The notes under the pieces were generated by a model. That model searched no databases. It was not told the DNA's origin and saw only the letters and a list, made by a program, of their open reading frames with translations. From Sulfurovum sp. (GTDB lineage Bacteria > Campylobacterota > Campylobacteria > Campylobacterales > Sulfurovaceae), in contig JALSHU010000103.1 of NCBI GenBank assembly GCA_026982075.1, positions 1 to 37,643 of the forward strand: a stretch of 37,643 nucleotides of DNA, written 5' to 3'. A program made the translations under genes and the position numbers. Shown here in pieces: positions 1 through 8,071 of this stretch; positions within the stretch are counted from its first letter, which is position 1; each line of letters opens with the position of its first letter.

Positions 1-356
1 CTCAATATATTAAGTTTTTTGGACGAAAAGAAAATATAGCAGACTATTTATCGCATGCAGATGCATTTTGTTTAACGTCACATTATGAAGGTTTGGGTTT
101 AGTAGCGTTGGAAGCTTTTTCCATGGGGTTACCTGTGCTTTCAACACCATCTGGAGGACCTGAAGATATTATTGTTCCTGGTGTAAATGGGTATATTTCA
201 GAACAAATAAATGTAGAAAGCTATATGAAAATATTACATACTTTTATAGAAAAGCCTTTAAGAAATAGAGCAAATATTATTAAGTTATATGAAGATAAAT
301 ATACTATGGATGTTTGTGCATTACAATATTTGGATCTTTATGAAACGAAACAATAA
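1..356 (+). CDS. Glycosyltransferase family 4, C-terminal fragment (5' end outside window)
   Basis: The reading frame is open from base 3 and stops at TAA 354-356, so only the last ~117 residues of a larger protein are visible. They hold the C-terminal Rossmann half of a GT4 (GT-B fold) enzyme: an S-H-Y-E-G-L-G segment, then the E-x7-E motif region (ALEAFSMGLPVL), then GGPEDIIVPGVNGY, which is the usual nucleotide-sugar-binding stretch. By family knowledge it is a retaining glycosyltransferase acting on the cytoplasmic side during glycan assembly. Donor and acceptor cannot be read from the sequence. It begins a run of same-strand polysaccharide genes ending at 8062. The internal TTG at 93 is not a real start because homology continues upstream of it. 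Confidence 0.85.
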   Translation, partial: QYIKFFGRKENIADYLSHADAFCLTSHYEGLGLVALEAFSMGLPVLSTPSGGPEDIIVPGVNGYISEQINVESYMKILHTFIEKPLRNRANIIKLYEDKYTMDVCALQYLDLYETKQ

Positions 357-375
357 AAAAATGAGACAACTTTAA

Positions 376-1767
376 ATGAATATACCTATAGATAAGACAA
401 ATTCTTTCATTAATCTCAATATTACATCTATTGTAATGTTATGGATATCTTTATTTATATTAACACTGATTGCAATATCAGGTAGTTTAACACCAATCAT
501 TCTATATATATTTATGAGCATATTAGCCATTGTCCTGATTGTCCTGATATCTGACAAAAATGAAATATCAATCAAAGTAAAATTATTTATTTTTTTCTTT
601 TCTGTATATCTAGCCTATACATTAATTAATTATTATATATTATTGAGTTTGTATCCTTATGAGATACCTTTGAATTATATTGATGAAAACACTTTTTATG
701 AGTATTCCAATTTAGGGTTACCATATATTATAGGAAAAAAACATTTTTTTGATCTTTTTACTTTAGCCTCTTATCCCTTACATGAGCAACCATTGTTTGT
801 GATGTTTATTTCATCTATAGCATATTTGTCTACAATTGTTGATGGCAATAATACACTTATAGCTCAAAAAATCCTTTCTCCTTTTTTAGGCGGGTTATTT
901 TCTGTAGTGTTATATTCTACATTAAAGTATCAATTCAAAGAGACTTCCTTTTCATTAAATGCGACCATTGCATTTGGTTTGTTTTCAGCTATATTTATGT
1001 ATTCAACACCGATCATGAGAGATATTGATGTAGCATTGGCATATATGATTTTTATATGCCTTTTTTTACAAAAAAATAGTGTTATTAATTTCATTTTACT
1101 GTTAGTTGTTGCTTTTATCACATACTATTTAAGAATGGAATCAGGTATGGTTTTATTTGCATTAGTACTTTTATATAGTCATTTTCATGTTAAAACGATA
1201 CATTCTAAAGCAATAAAATTTATATTTTATATTTTGGTAGTAGTATTTTCTTCTTTTTTGATTTTACTCATGGCCAATAAAATTTTTGGAAGAGTTGTAG
1301 GGTTAAATGAAGCAAATACCGCACGAAGCATTGCTGAAGCATCTGCAGAGTCCATTTCTCTTATCTTTAACAAACTACCTTTCCCTTTGAGTTATATTGC
1401 TAAAGTACTTTTTGGTCAAATGCAGCCTTTCCCCTTTTTTCTGGCTATAGATAGACTACCAGAAGCTATAAGTGGTGTCTTTTGGCCTTTTATTTTTATT
1501 ATGATGTTATATGCCGTGATCAAAAAAGAGATTAGAAAATTGATTGATACAAAAATTATCTATTTATTAATAGTAGCCATAGCCATTTTATTTTTAATGT
1601 CATCAGAACCTATGGCACGTAGAATGATGAGTGTTTATCCTATTATCTATATTGTGAGCTTGTATGTATTTTTGATTGTTCCAAACAATAAAATAAAAAG
1701 CATATTTTCATATTATATATTTGGTATCATATCACTGAATATTTTTTATTACTTTCTGAAAATTTAA
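376..1767 (+). CDS. Polytopic membrane protein, candidate polysaccharide polymerase (Wzy-like)
   Basis: A 463-residue, very hydrophobic protein with roughly 12-13 predicted membrane segments (for example around residues 20-45, 68-90, 165-235, 282-302, 370-436 and 443-462) and one larger hydrophilic loop near residues 95-135. A charged 'MRDIDVA' stretch precedes one helix and an 'ARRMMSVYP' stretch precedes a late helix. Both placements recall O-antigen or exopolysaccharide polymerases and GT-C type membrane glycosyltransferases. No strong family signature is visible, so the polymerase role rests mainly on topology and on lying between two GT4 genes, 19 bp after one and 21 bp before the next. 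No good Shine-Dalgarno precedes the ATG. It could instead be a lipid-linked-sugar glycosyltransferase. Confidence 0.6.
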   Translation: MNIPIDKTNSFINLNITSIVMLWISLFILTLIAISGSLTPIILYIFMSILAIVLIVLISDKNEISIKVKLFIFFFSVYLAYTLINYYILLSLYPYEIPLNYIDENTFYEYSNLGLPYIIGKKHFFDLFTLASYPLHEQPLFVMFISSIAYLSTIVDGNNTLIAQKILSPFLGGLFSVVLYSTLKYQFKETSFSLNATIAFGLFSAIFMYSTPIMRDIDVALAYMIFICLFLQKNSVINFILLLVVAFITYYLRMESGMVLFALVLLYSHFHVKTIHSKAIKFIFYILVVVFSSFLILLMANKIFGRVVGLNEANTARSIAEASAESISLIFNKLPFPLSYIAKVLFGQMQPFPFFLAIDRLPEAISGVFWPFIFIMMLYAVIKKEIRKLIDTKIIYLLIVAIAILFLMSSEPMARRMMSVYPIIYIVSLYVFLIVPNNKIKSIFSYYIFGIISLNIFYYFLKI

Positions 1768-1788
1768 ATAGTACGTAAGGGTTATATT

Positions 1789-2814
1789 TTGAAAAAATTA
1801 TTATTAATAGGTCCATTATCAAATAAGCATGATGCAACAAATACAGGTGGTGTTACTATACTGTTTGAGTTGTTATTATTAGAATTAAAACAAAAAAGAA
1901 TTGAATATGATGTGATTGATACATTAAAAGATAATTATCCTAATCCTGCTATAGCTTTTTTTTCTTCTTCTCTTCAGCTAATAAAAAAATTTAAAAATTA
2001 TGATTATATTTCCTTACAAGCTAGCAATAATAGTTTATTATTTTTAGGCCCACTTGTTGTTTTGTTATCAAAAATACATAAAAAACATATAAGTATGAGA
2101 AAGTTTGCTGGAAATTTAGATGACATCTATGAAAAATCTAATTTTTTAAAAAAATTAATTATTAAGTATGTATTGAAAAATATGGATATAAATTTTTTTG
2201 AAACAAAATATTTAATTAAATATTTTTATCAAATGAACGATAAAATCTATTGGTTTCCTAATGTTAGACAGCAATTAGTAGTTCCTCAAATACCTCGTAC
2301 ATTTAATAAACGTTTTGTTTATATAGGCACAATTAATCAAGAAAAAGGAATAGATGAAATTATTTTTATTGCAAAAAAACTAACCAGTGATTATACGTTA
2401 GATATATACGGACCAATACGTGAGAGCAGGTATTCTAAAAAAATATTTTCTGATCAAAATGTGAATTATAAAGGTCCTTTGGCCCCAGATACTGTGACAA
2501 ATGTTTTAAATACATATGACGTATTAATCCTACCGTCATATAGAGAAGGTTATCCTGGTGTTATTATTGAGGCTTTTTCATTAGGTATGCCAGTTATTGC
2601 TACAAGGCTTAAAGGTATTATGGAGATGATTACTCATAACGTGAATGGCTTATTGATTGATACTAAAGATAGTCATCAACTTTTGAGTGCAATTGAATCC
2701 ATTAATAATCAATCTTATTTTGATTTATCTACAAATGCTTTAAGTTCCTTTTCAAATTTTAATAGTGAAGAACAAACAAATTTATTTTTGAAAAGGATTG
2801 GTATTGGTATTTGA
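1789..2814 (+). CDS. Glycosyltransferase family 4
   Basis: A 341-residue GT4 protein. The N-terminus (KKLLLIGPLSNKHDATNTGG) is the typical first beta strand and glycine-rich loop. Residues ~175-340 form the donor-binding half: RFVYIGTINQEKGIDEII, then YREGYPGVIIEAFSLGMPVI with the E-x7-E pair, then GLLID. The start is TTG at 1789 with a TAAGG Shine-Dalgarno at 1776-1780; no closer ATG exists. Base composition is even more A/T-rich than the rest of the window, with many poly-A and poly-T runs, as is common in surface-polysaccharide loci. Its 3' end overlaps the next gene by about 11 bp, suggesting translational coupling. Sugar specificity is unknown. Confidence 0.87.
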   Translation: MKKLLLIGPLSNKHDATNTGGVTILFELLLLELKQKRIEYDVIDTLKDNYPNPAIAFFSSSLQLIKKFKNYDYISLQASNNSLLFLGPLVVLLSKIHKKHISMRKFAGNLDDIYEKSNFLKKLIIKYVLKNMDINFFETKYLIKYFYQMNDKIYWFPNVRQQLVVPQIPRTFNKRFVYIGTINQEKGIDEIIFIAKKLTSDYTLDIYGPIRESRYSKKIFSDQNVNYKGPLAPDTVTNVLNTYDVLILPSYREGYPGVIIEAFSLGMPVIATRLKGIMEMITHNVNGLLIDTKDSHQLLSAIESINNQSYFDLSTNALSSFSNFNSEEQTNLFLKRIGIGI

Positions 2815-4387
2815 TGTATGTTATGTTTTGCGATTATTTCAAACAATTTATTATTTAAAAAGAAAACAAATTAAGTATAGGATATATTATATATTTCGTA
2901 ATAAATGGCGAAAGCTATACCATTATAAATATCCACTTACTTTACAATCACATGCTGAAGTTATTCACTTGGGTACAACAATAGTCTCAAATGCAATATA
3001 TAAGAATAATACATTTATTTTTTTAAATTGTAAGTATAAAGTTGATATAAATATAGATTGGGACTATGCTAAACATGGAAAACTTTGGACTTATAACCTT
3101 ACATACTTTGATTATTTACAGCAAGAGGAAATGACTGAAGATGAAGGAGTATCGTTTATATATGACTTCATGGATCAGATAGAAAAAGTGAGAGATGGTA
3201 TGATGCCATTTCCCATTTCTTTACGAGGTATGAACTGGATTAAGTTTTTGTCACAGCATCAAATAGAAGATCAAAAAATTGATGATTCTCTTTATGCCCA
3301 ATATCATAAACTTATGGATAACATCGAATACCATATACTTGGTAATCATCTTTTAGAAAATGGTTTTTCATTACTGTTTGGTGCTTATTATTTTCAAGAT
3401 GAAAAGTTTTATGATAAAGCAAAAAAAATACTGACAGAAGAACTAGAAGAACAAGTTTTAAAAGATGGTGCGCATTTTGAACTGAGTCCTATGTATCATC
3501 AGATTATGCTTTTTAGAGTACTTGACTGCATAAATTTACTTCAAAACAATGACTGGAAAGAGCAAGAGTTACTTGCACTACTCACGCATAAAGCAGAAAT
3601 AATGCTTGGCTGGTTACATACTATGACGTATGCAAGTGGTGATATCCCATTGTTAAATGACAGTACAAACAATATAGCACCAACTACAGATGACCTTAAC
3701 AAGTATGCACTAAGGCTAGGCATACAAAAGAGGCTATTAGCACTAAATGACTGTGGTTACAGAAAAGTGAAAAATGAACGTTATGAGTTGGTGATGGATG
3801 TAGGTAATATAGGACCAGATTACATACCTGGGCATGCACATAGTGATACTTTTAACTTTGAGTTATATGTTGATGGACAACCATTTATAGTCGATACAGG
3901 ACTTTCTACCTACGAAACAAATGCTAGACGTACCTTGGAACGCTCTACTGCATCACATAATACTGTAGAGGTAGGTGGCGTAGACCAAAGTGAAGTATGG
4001 GGTGGATTTCGGGTTGCTAAACGAGCTAAGATTATTTACTTAGATGAAAATAACAATGAAATCAAAGCCACGCATGATGGATATAAGCGAATAGGTGTAT
4101 TACATACACGAAAATTTATGACTTTTGATGAAACTATAGTGATAGAAGACTCTATTGAATGTTCAGGAAAACATCAAGGTATTGCCTATATACATTTTTA
4201 TCCAGGATTACTACCAAAAATTAAAGACAATAAGATTATAATCCTAGATAAGCATATCGTCATTGACAATGCTGAAAGTATAAAGATAGAAGCGTATCAT
4301 TATGCACCAGAATTTAATAAGCTCATGAGTGCGTATAAAATTAAAATAAATTTTACAGATTATTTAAAAATGGAGATAAAAATTTGA
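2804..4387 (+). CDS. Heparinase II/III-like polysaccharide lyase family protein
   Basis: About 527 residues. The N-terminal 'LRLFQTIYYLK' followed by an all-alpha toroid region, and the C-terminal beta-sandwich with 'PGHAHSDTFNFELYVDGQPF' and 'RSTASHNTVEVGG', match the heparinase II/III family, including the His-rich catalytic region. Such proteins often sit inside exopolysaccharide biosynthesis operons, where they are thought to trim or edit the uronic-acid-containing glycan. There is no signal peptide, so export or a cytoplasmic role is unclear. Start choice: TTG at 2804 has AAGGA at 2792-2796 with 7-nt spacing. The in-frame TTG at 2798 is too close to that site, and TTG 2828 also fits homology but lacks a ribosome site. 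It overlaps the upstream GT gene, and its TGA overlaps the next TTG start (TTGA). Confidence 0.82.
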   Translation: MVFDVCYVLRLFQTIYYLKRKQIKYRIYYIFRNKWRKLYHYKYPLTLQSHAEVIHLGTTIVSNAIYKNNTFIFLNCKYKVDINIDWDYAKHGKLWTYNLTYFDYLQQEEMTEDEGVSFIYDFMDQIEKVRDGMMPFPISLRGMNWIKFLSQHQIEDQKIDDSLYAQYHKLMDNIEYHILGNHLLENGFSLLFGAYYFQDEKFYDKAKKILTEELEEQVLKDGAHFELSPMYHQIMLFRVLDCINLLQNNDWKEQELLALLTHKAEIMLGWLHTMTYASGDIPLLNDSTNNIAPTTDDLNKYALRLGIQKRLLALNDCGYRKVKNERYELVMDVGNIGPDYIPGHAHSDTFNFELYVDGQPFIVDTGLSTYETNARRTLERSTASHNTVEVGGVDQSEVWGGFRVAKRAKIIYLDENNNEIKATHDGYKRIGVLHTRKFMTFDETIVIEDSIECSGKHQGIAYIHFYPGLLPKIKDNKIIILDKHIVIDNAESIKIEAYHYAPEFNKLMSAYKIKINFTDYLKMEIKI

Positions 4388-5598
4388 AATTACTTTTTCT
4401 ATCAGACAACTTTCCACCAGAGAGTAATGCACCAGCAAGTAGAACCTATGAACATTGTAAAGAATGGGTAAAAGAGGGTATTGACGTAACAGTGATTACA
4501 TGTAATCCAAATTTTCCTTTTGGAAAAACCTATGATGGATACAAAAATAAGTTATATCAAACAGAAGAAATAGATGGTATCAAAGTGATAAGAGTATGGA
4601 GTTATATGACGGAGAACAAAGGTGCCATTAAACGTATATTAGATTATACAAGTTATGCGGTTATGGCATTTTTTGCTGGGTTATTTGTGAAGACAGATCT
4701 TATTGTTGCCACTTCTCCACAGTTATTTACTGCTCTTGGGGGTTGTGCTTTGGCAAAAGTACGTAGAAAACCATGGATCTTTGAACTTAGAGACCTATGG
4801 CCTGAGGGCATTAAAGATACAGGTGCCATAAAAAATAAAAAAATATTAAACTTTTTAACCAAGATGGAAATGTGTCTGTATAGACAGGCAACACATATTG
4901 TAGCAGTAACAAATGGGCTAAAAGAAAACCTTTCAAGTCGAGGCATTGATACTGATAAAATAGATGTTGTCACCAATGGAGCAAACTTGGAACTTTTTCA
5001 AGCAAAAGAGAAAAATAAAGAAATTCTTAGTTCATTAGGACTGGAAGATAAATTTATTTTTGGATACATTGGAACACATGGGCTTGCGCATGGTTTAGAA
5101 TTTATTATTGATTGTATAAAAGAAATAAAAGATGAAAAGATACATTTTTTATTTATTGGTACAGGAGCAAAAAAGCAAGCTACCGTTACATTAGCTGAAA
5201 AACTAGGTTTAAAAAATGTTACATTTCTTGACCCTGTTTTAAAAAATGAAGTGGTAGAATACATCTCTATCATTGATGTTGCTTTGGTACCATTAACGAA
5301 AACAGATATACATGCTTCATTGATACCATCAAAAATTTTTGAATCTGCCTCGATGCGCAAACCCATTTTACTGGGTGTAGAGGGTGAAGCAAAGCAAATT
5401 ATTGAGACACATAATGCTGGTATGGCATTTGAACCGGAAAACAAAGAAGCATTTCTTACGGGTGTCGATAGATTGGTTCATGATGAAGTGTATTACCATG
5501 CATTACAAAATGGTTGTGACACACTAGCGGAGCACTTTAGTAGAAAATCATTGGCATCAAAAATGCTTCAAGTCTTACATGAAATTAGTAAGAAGTGA
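4384..5598 (+). CDS. Glycosyltransferase family 4, WbuB-like
   Basis: A 404-residue GT4 enzyme. The N-terminal FLSDNFPPESNAPASRTYEH is the hallmark opening of the WbuB group (first strand, PPE loop, acceptor-side helix). The middle carries IFELRDLWPEG, also typical of WbuB, and the C-terminal half has FGYIGTHGLAHGLE and SLIPSKIFESASMRKPILL in the E-x7-E position. WbuB of E. coli O26 transfers N-acetyl-fucosamine; here the sugar is not inferable. Start TTG 4384 has GGAG at 4372-4375 and overlaps the heparinase stop by 4 bases (TTGA). WbuB-type transferases next to heparinase-like genes are a common arrangement in exopolysaccharide loci. Its own stop overlaps the acetyltransferase start (GTGA). 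Confidence 0.88.
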   Translation: MKLLFLSDNFPPESNAPASRTYEHCKEWVKEGIDVTVITCNPNFPFGKTYDGYKNKLYQTEEIDGIKVIRVWSYMTENKGAIKRILDYTSYAVMAFFAGLFVKTDLIVATSPQLFTALGGCALAKVRRKPWIFELRDLWPEGIKDTGAIKNKKILNFLTKMEMCLYRQATHIVAVTNGLKENLSSRGIDTDKIDVVTNGANLELFQAKEKNKEILSSLGLEDKFIFGYIGTHGLAHGLEFIIDCIKEIKDEKIHFLFIGTGAKKQATVTLAEKLGLKNVTFLDPVLKNEVVEYISIIDVALVPLTKTDIHASLIPSKIFESASMRKPILLGVEGEAKQIIETHNAGMAFEPENKEAFLTGVDRLVHDEVYYHALQNGCDTLAEHFSRKSLASKMLQVLHEISKK

Positions 5599-6176
5599 AG
5601 ATGATTGACAAAGAGACTATTGAGAAAAAAAGTCAAGAGAGCCAACTTGACAGTAAAGAAAAAATTGTAATAATTTTAAAGTCTATTTTTACGCTAGATT
5701 TCCCTAAATCATTGTTTTCATCATTTGCACATTATCTCTTTGAACATGTATTTTGGAAAACACAGATACACCATAAAGGGATCTACCGCATTCACCCTAA
5801 AGCCTCAGTTCGTAATGCACACAATATATATCTAGGGTATGATGTTAGAATTACGCTTAACTGTATTATATGGGCAGGTAAACACGCAAGGATTACTCTA
5901 GGTGATAATGTACTCATCGGACCTGGAGTACAGTTGCATGCTACCAATCATGGTTATGCATTAGAGAATGGTCCTATGACCTATCAAGATAGAGTAGAAA
6001 AAGATATTGTTTTAGGTAATGATGTTTGGATTGGAGGAAATAGTATCATAACAGCCGGTGTAAAATTGGCAGATGGTATTATTGTGGCTGCTGGGTCTAC
6101 TGTGACAAAATCATTTGAAGAAAAAAACATTATCATTGCTGGTGTTCCTGCAAAGAAAATTGCAGAAAGGAAATAA
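5595..6176 (+). CDS. Left-handed beta-helix (hexapeptide repeat) O-acetyltransferase
   Basis: A 193-residue protein with hexapeptide repeats from about residue 75 to the end. LGDNVLIGPGVQLH, the NHGY segment with the likely catalytic His, VLGNDVWIGGNSIITAGV, and the terminal AAGSTVTKS...AGVPAKKI cap are all typical of the maltose/galactoside/NodL acetyltransferase fold. It would transfer acetyl from acetyl-CoA to a sugar, here presumably during glycan decoration (inference from operon context). The N-terminal ~60 residues form an extra charged/helical region. Start GTG 5595 overlaps the previous stop by 4 bp; ATG 5601 is an equally possible start. The following gene begins directly after the stop (TAA 6174-6176, ATG 6177). 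Confidence 0.87.
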   Translation: MKMIDKETIEKKSQESQLDSKEKIVIILKSIFTLDFPKSLFSSFAHYLFEHVFWKTQIHHKGIYRIHPKASVRNAHNIYLGYDVRITLNCIIWAGKHARITLGDNVLIGPGVQLHATNHGYALENGPMTYQDRVEKDIVLGNDVWIGGNSIITAGVKLADGIIVAAGSTVTKSFEEKNIIIAGVPAKKIAERK

Positions 6177-7040
6177 ATGAATATATTAACTTTTGATATA
6201 GAAGATTGGTTCCATATCTTAGACAATGAATCAACTAAGTCGGAAAAACAATGGAAAAATTTTGAGAGTAGACTAGAACATAATATGGATAAAATTTTTA
6301 AATTGTTAGATGATAATAAGCAGGATGCTACATTCTTTTGCATCGGCTGGGTAGCGCGAAATCATCCTAAAATCATAGAAAAAATTGATGCTCTTGGGTA
6401 TGAGGTCGCAACACATTCTGACTTACATCAACTGGCTTATGAGTTTGATAGGGAAGGGTTTAAAAATGATTTAGAAATGTCTATAAAATCATTGGAAGAT
6501 ATTATCGGAAAAAAAGTAACTACTTATAGAGCACCAGGATTTTCTGTCAAAGAAGAGAATTTATGGGTTTTTGATGAACTTTTAGAATTTGGCATAGAAA
6601 AAGACTGTTCCGTTTTCCCTGCTAAGAGGTCACATGGTGGGCTTGAAAAATTTGGATATGCTCAACCGGCGTATATTAAAAGAGAAAAAGGAAGATTAAA
6701 AGAATTTCCTATAAACACGTATAATATTTTTGGAAATAATCTAGTATTTTCTGGTGGAGGGTATTTTAGACTTTTCCCTTACCCTGTACTTAAGTATTTT
6801 ATGAATCGATCTGATTATGTTATGACATATCTACATCCAAGAGATTTTGACCCCGAACAGCCCATGCTTGAAGGTTTGTCAGCATTTAGACGTTTTAAGT
6901 CTTATTATGGTTTAGATACAAGCTTGGAAAAACTTGAAAAGCTTATTCAAGATTTTCATTTTATAAGTTTAAAAGAAGCAGATCAGAGCATCGATTGGTC
7001 AAATGCTAAAACGATTAGACTAGATGGTGCAGGTGTATGA
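6177..7040 (+). CDS. Polysaccharide deacetylase (DUF3473-type C-terminus)
   Basis: A 287-residue NodB-fold deacetylase. LTFDIEDWFH carries the metal-binding D-x-E-D-W variant, ATFFCIGWVA follows, then THSDLHQL supplies the H-S-x-x-H metal ligands, and TYRAPGFSV is the R-x-P-x-F/Y motif. The C-terminal GGGYFRLFPYPVLKYF, TYLHPRDFDPEQP and the RFKSYYG region resemble the DUF3473 tail found in deacetylases of XrtA/PEP-CTERM-associated exopolysaccharide clusters. The expected reaction is removal of N-acetyl groups from a glycan. There is no signal peptide. AAAGG at 6166-6170 precedes the ATG. It overlaps the following gene by 4 bp (ATGA). No exosortase is visible in this window. Confidence 0.9.
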   Translation: MNILTFDIEDWFHILDNESTKSEKQWKNFESRLEHNMDKIFKLLDDNKQDATFFCIGWVARNHPKIIEKIDALGYEVATHSDLHQLAYEFDREGFKNDLEMSIKSLEDIIGKKVTTYRAPGFSVKEENLWVFDELLEFGIEKDCSVFPAKRSHGGLEKFGYAQPAYIKREKGRLKEFPINTYNIFGNNLVFSGGGYFRLFPYPVLKYFMNRSDYVMTYLHPRDFDPEQPMLEGLSAFRRFKSYYGLDTSLEKLEKLIQDFHFISLKEADQSIDWSNAKTIRLDGAGV

Positions 7041-8062
7041 TATCTACAAATGTAAAGACACTTAAGGGATATTGTGTTCTCAATATAGATAATCACATTA
7101 TGTATGCAGCCAAGGGCTATAAAATATTTAAAAGTATGGATAATGGGATGTCATGGCAACTTGATGGTGATATAGGTGATTTTAAATATGCTTTAGTAGC
7201 CAATACAAGTAGGTTACTTACAAGACTACTAAGAACAGAAATTACTTCACTCTTGATACTTAAAAATGGTACTAGGGTAGCCATAGGAAAAAAAGGTATT
7301 TTTGTTGCACCTCAAAATGAAAAAAGGTATAAAAAGACATTTAACATTTTAAGAGGAACCCGCCCTTTAAATATGTGTGAAGATGCTAATGGCTTTCTCT
7401 ATTTTGGAGAATATCTGAAAAATAAGGTGCGTGATGAAGTCCATATTTATGTATCTAAGGACTTTGGCATAACATGGGATGTTTGTTACACTTTTCCTAA
7501 GCATAAAATACGCCATGTACATGGTGTATTTTATGATAAATATGAAGATTTGTTATGGTTTTCTACTGGTGATCTAGATGATGAATGTATAATTGGTAAC
7601 ACAAAGGATGGTTTTAAAACGGTCAGTATTTTTAAAGAAGGTCTACAAAAATATCGAGCTGTTCAATTACTATTTTTTAAAGATTACATTGTATATGGAA
7701 CAGATACAGAGTACGAACAAAACTATATCTACCGTATAGACAGGAAAGATGGACAAGAACATTGTTTACAAGCCATACAAGGTTCTGTACTTGCTTCTGT
7801 GGGTTCAGATGATTATGCTGCAATATCTACTGCAGTAGAACCATCTAAGGTCAATCATGATTTGTTTTCATATGTATGGTTTAGCAGAGATGGCTACCAA
7901 TGGGAAGAAATATTTAAGGCTAAAAAAGATTTCTTAAGTCCAAAATATTTTCAATATGGTAGATTTAAATTTCCAATTGGAGCTATAAGTAACGAAAAAA
8001 TATTGTTTTCTGCACATGCCTTAGAAGGGTTAGATAACAGTACAATTACTAAAACCTTCTAA
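7037..8062 (+). CDS. Asp-box (BNR-like) beta-propeller protein of unknown function
   Basis: A 341-residue protein without signal peptide. Three Asp-box-like S-x-D-x-G-x-x-W motifs are visible: SMDNGMSW (residues ~35-42), SKDFGITW (~142-149) and SRDGYQW (~286-292). They sit at the ends of repeats that alternate beta strands, as in sialidase-like or photosystem-assembly-like propellers. No catalytic residues of a sialidase (Arg triad, Tyr/Glu pair) can be assigned, so an enzymatic role is not claimed. It is the last gene of the polysaccharide operon, overlapping the deacetylase by 4 bp, and may bind or modify the glycan. It converges on the beta-helix gene with a 9-bp gap and no visible terminator. 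Confidence 0.7.
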   Translation: MISTNVKTLKGYCVLNIDNHIMYAAKGYKIFKSMDNGMSWQLDGDIGDFKYALVANTSRLLTRLLRTEITSLLILKNGTRVAIGKKGIFVAPQNEKRYKKTFNILRGTRPLNMCEDANGFLYFGEYLKNKVRDEVHIYVSKDFGITWDVCYTFPKHKIRHVHGVFYDKYEDLLWFSTGDLDDECIIGNTKDGFKTVSIFKEGLQKYRAVQLLFFKDYIVYGTDTEYEQNYIYRIDRKDGQEHCLQAIQGSVLASVGSDDYAAISTAVEPSKVNHDLFSYVWFSRDGYQWEEIFKAKKDFLSPKYFQYGRFKFPIGAISNEKILFSAHALEGLDNSTITKTF

Positions 8063-8071
8063 TTCATATTT

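Noticed and set aside
7037-8062. Sialidase function for the Asp-box protein
   Set aside because: Asp-boxes are present, but no arginine triad or Tyr/Glu catalytic pair could be identified.
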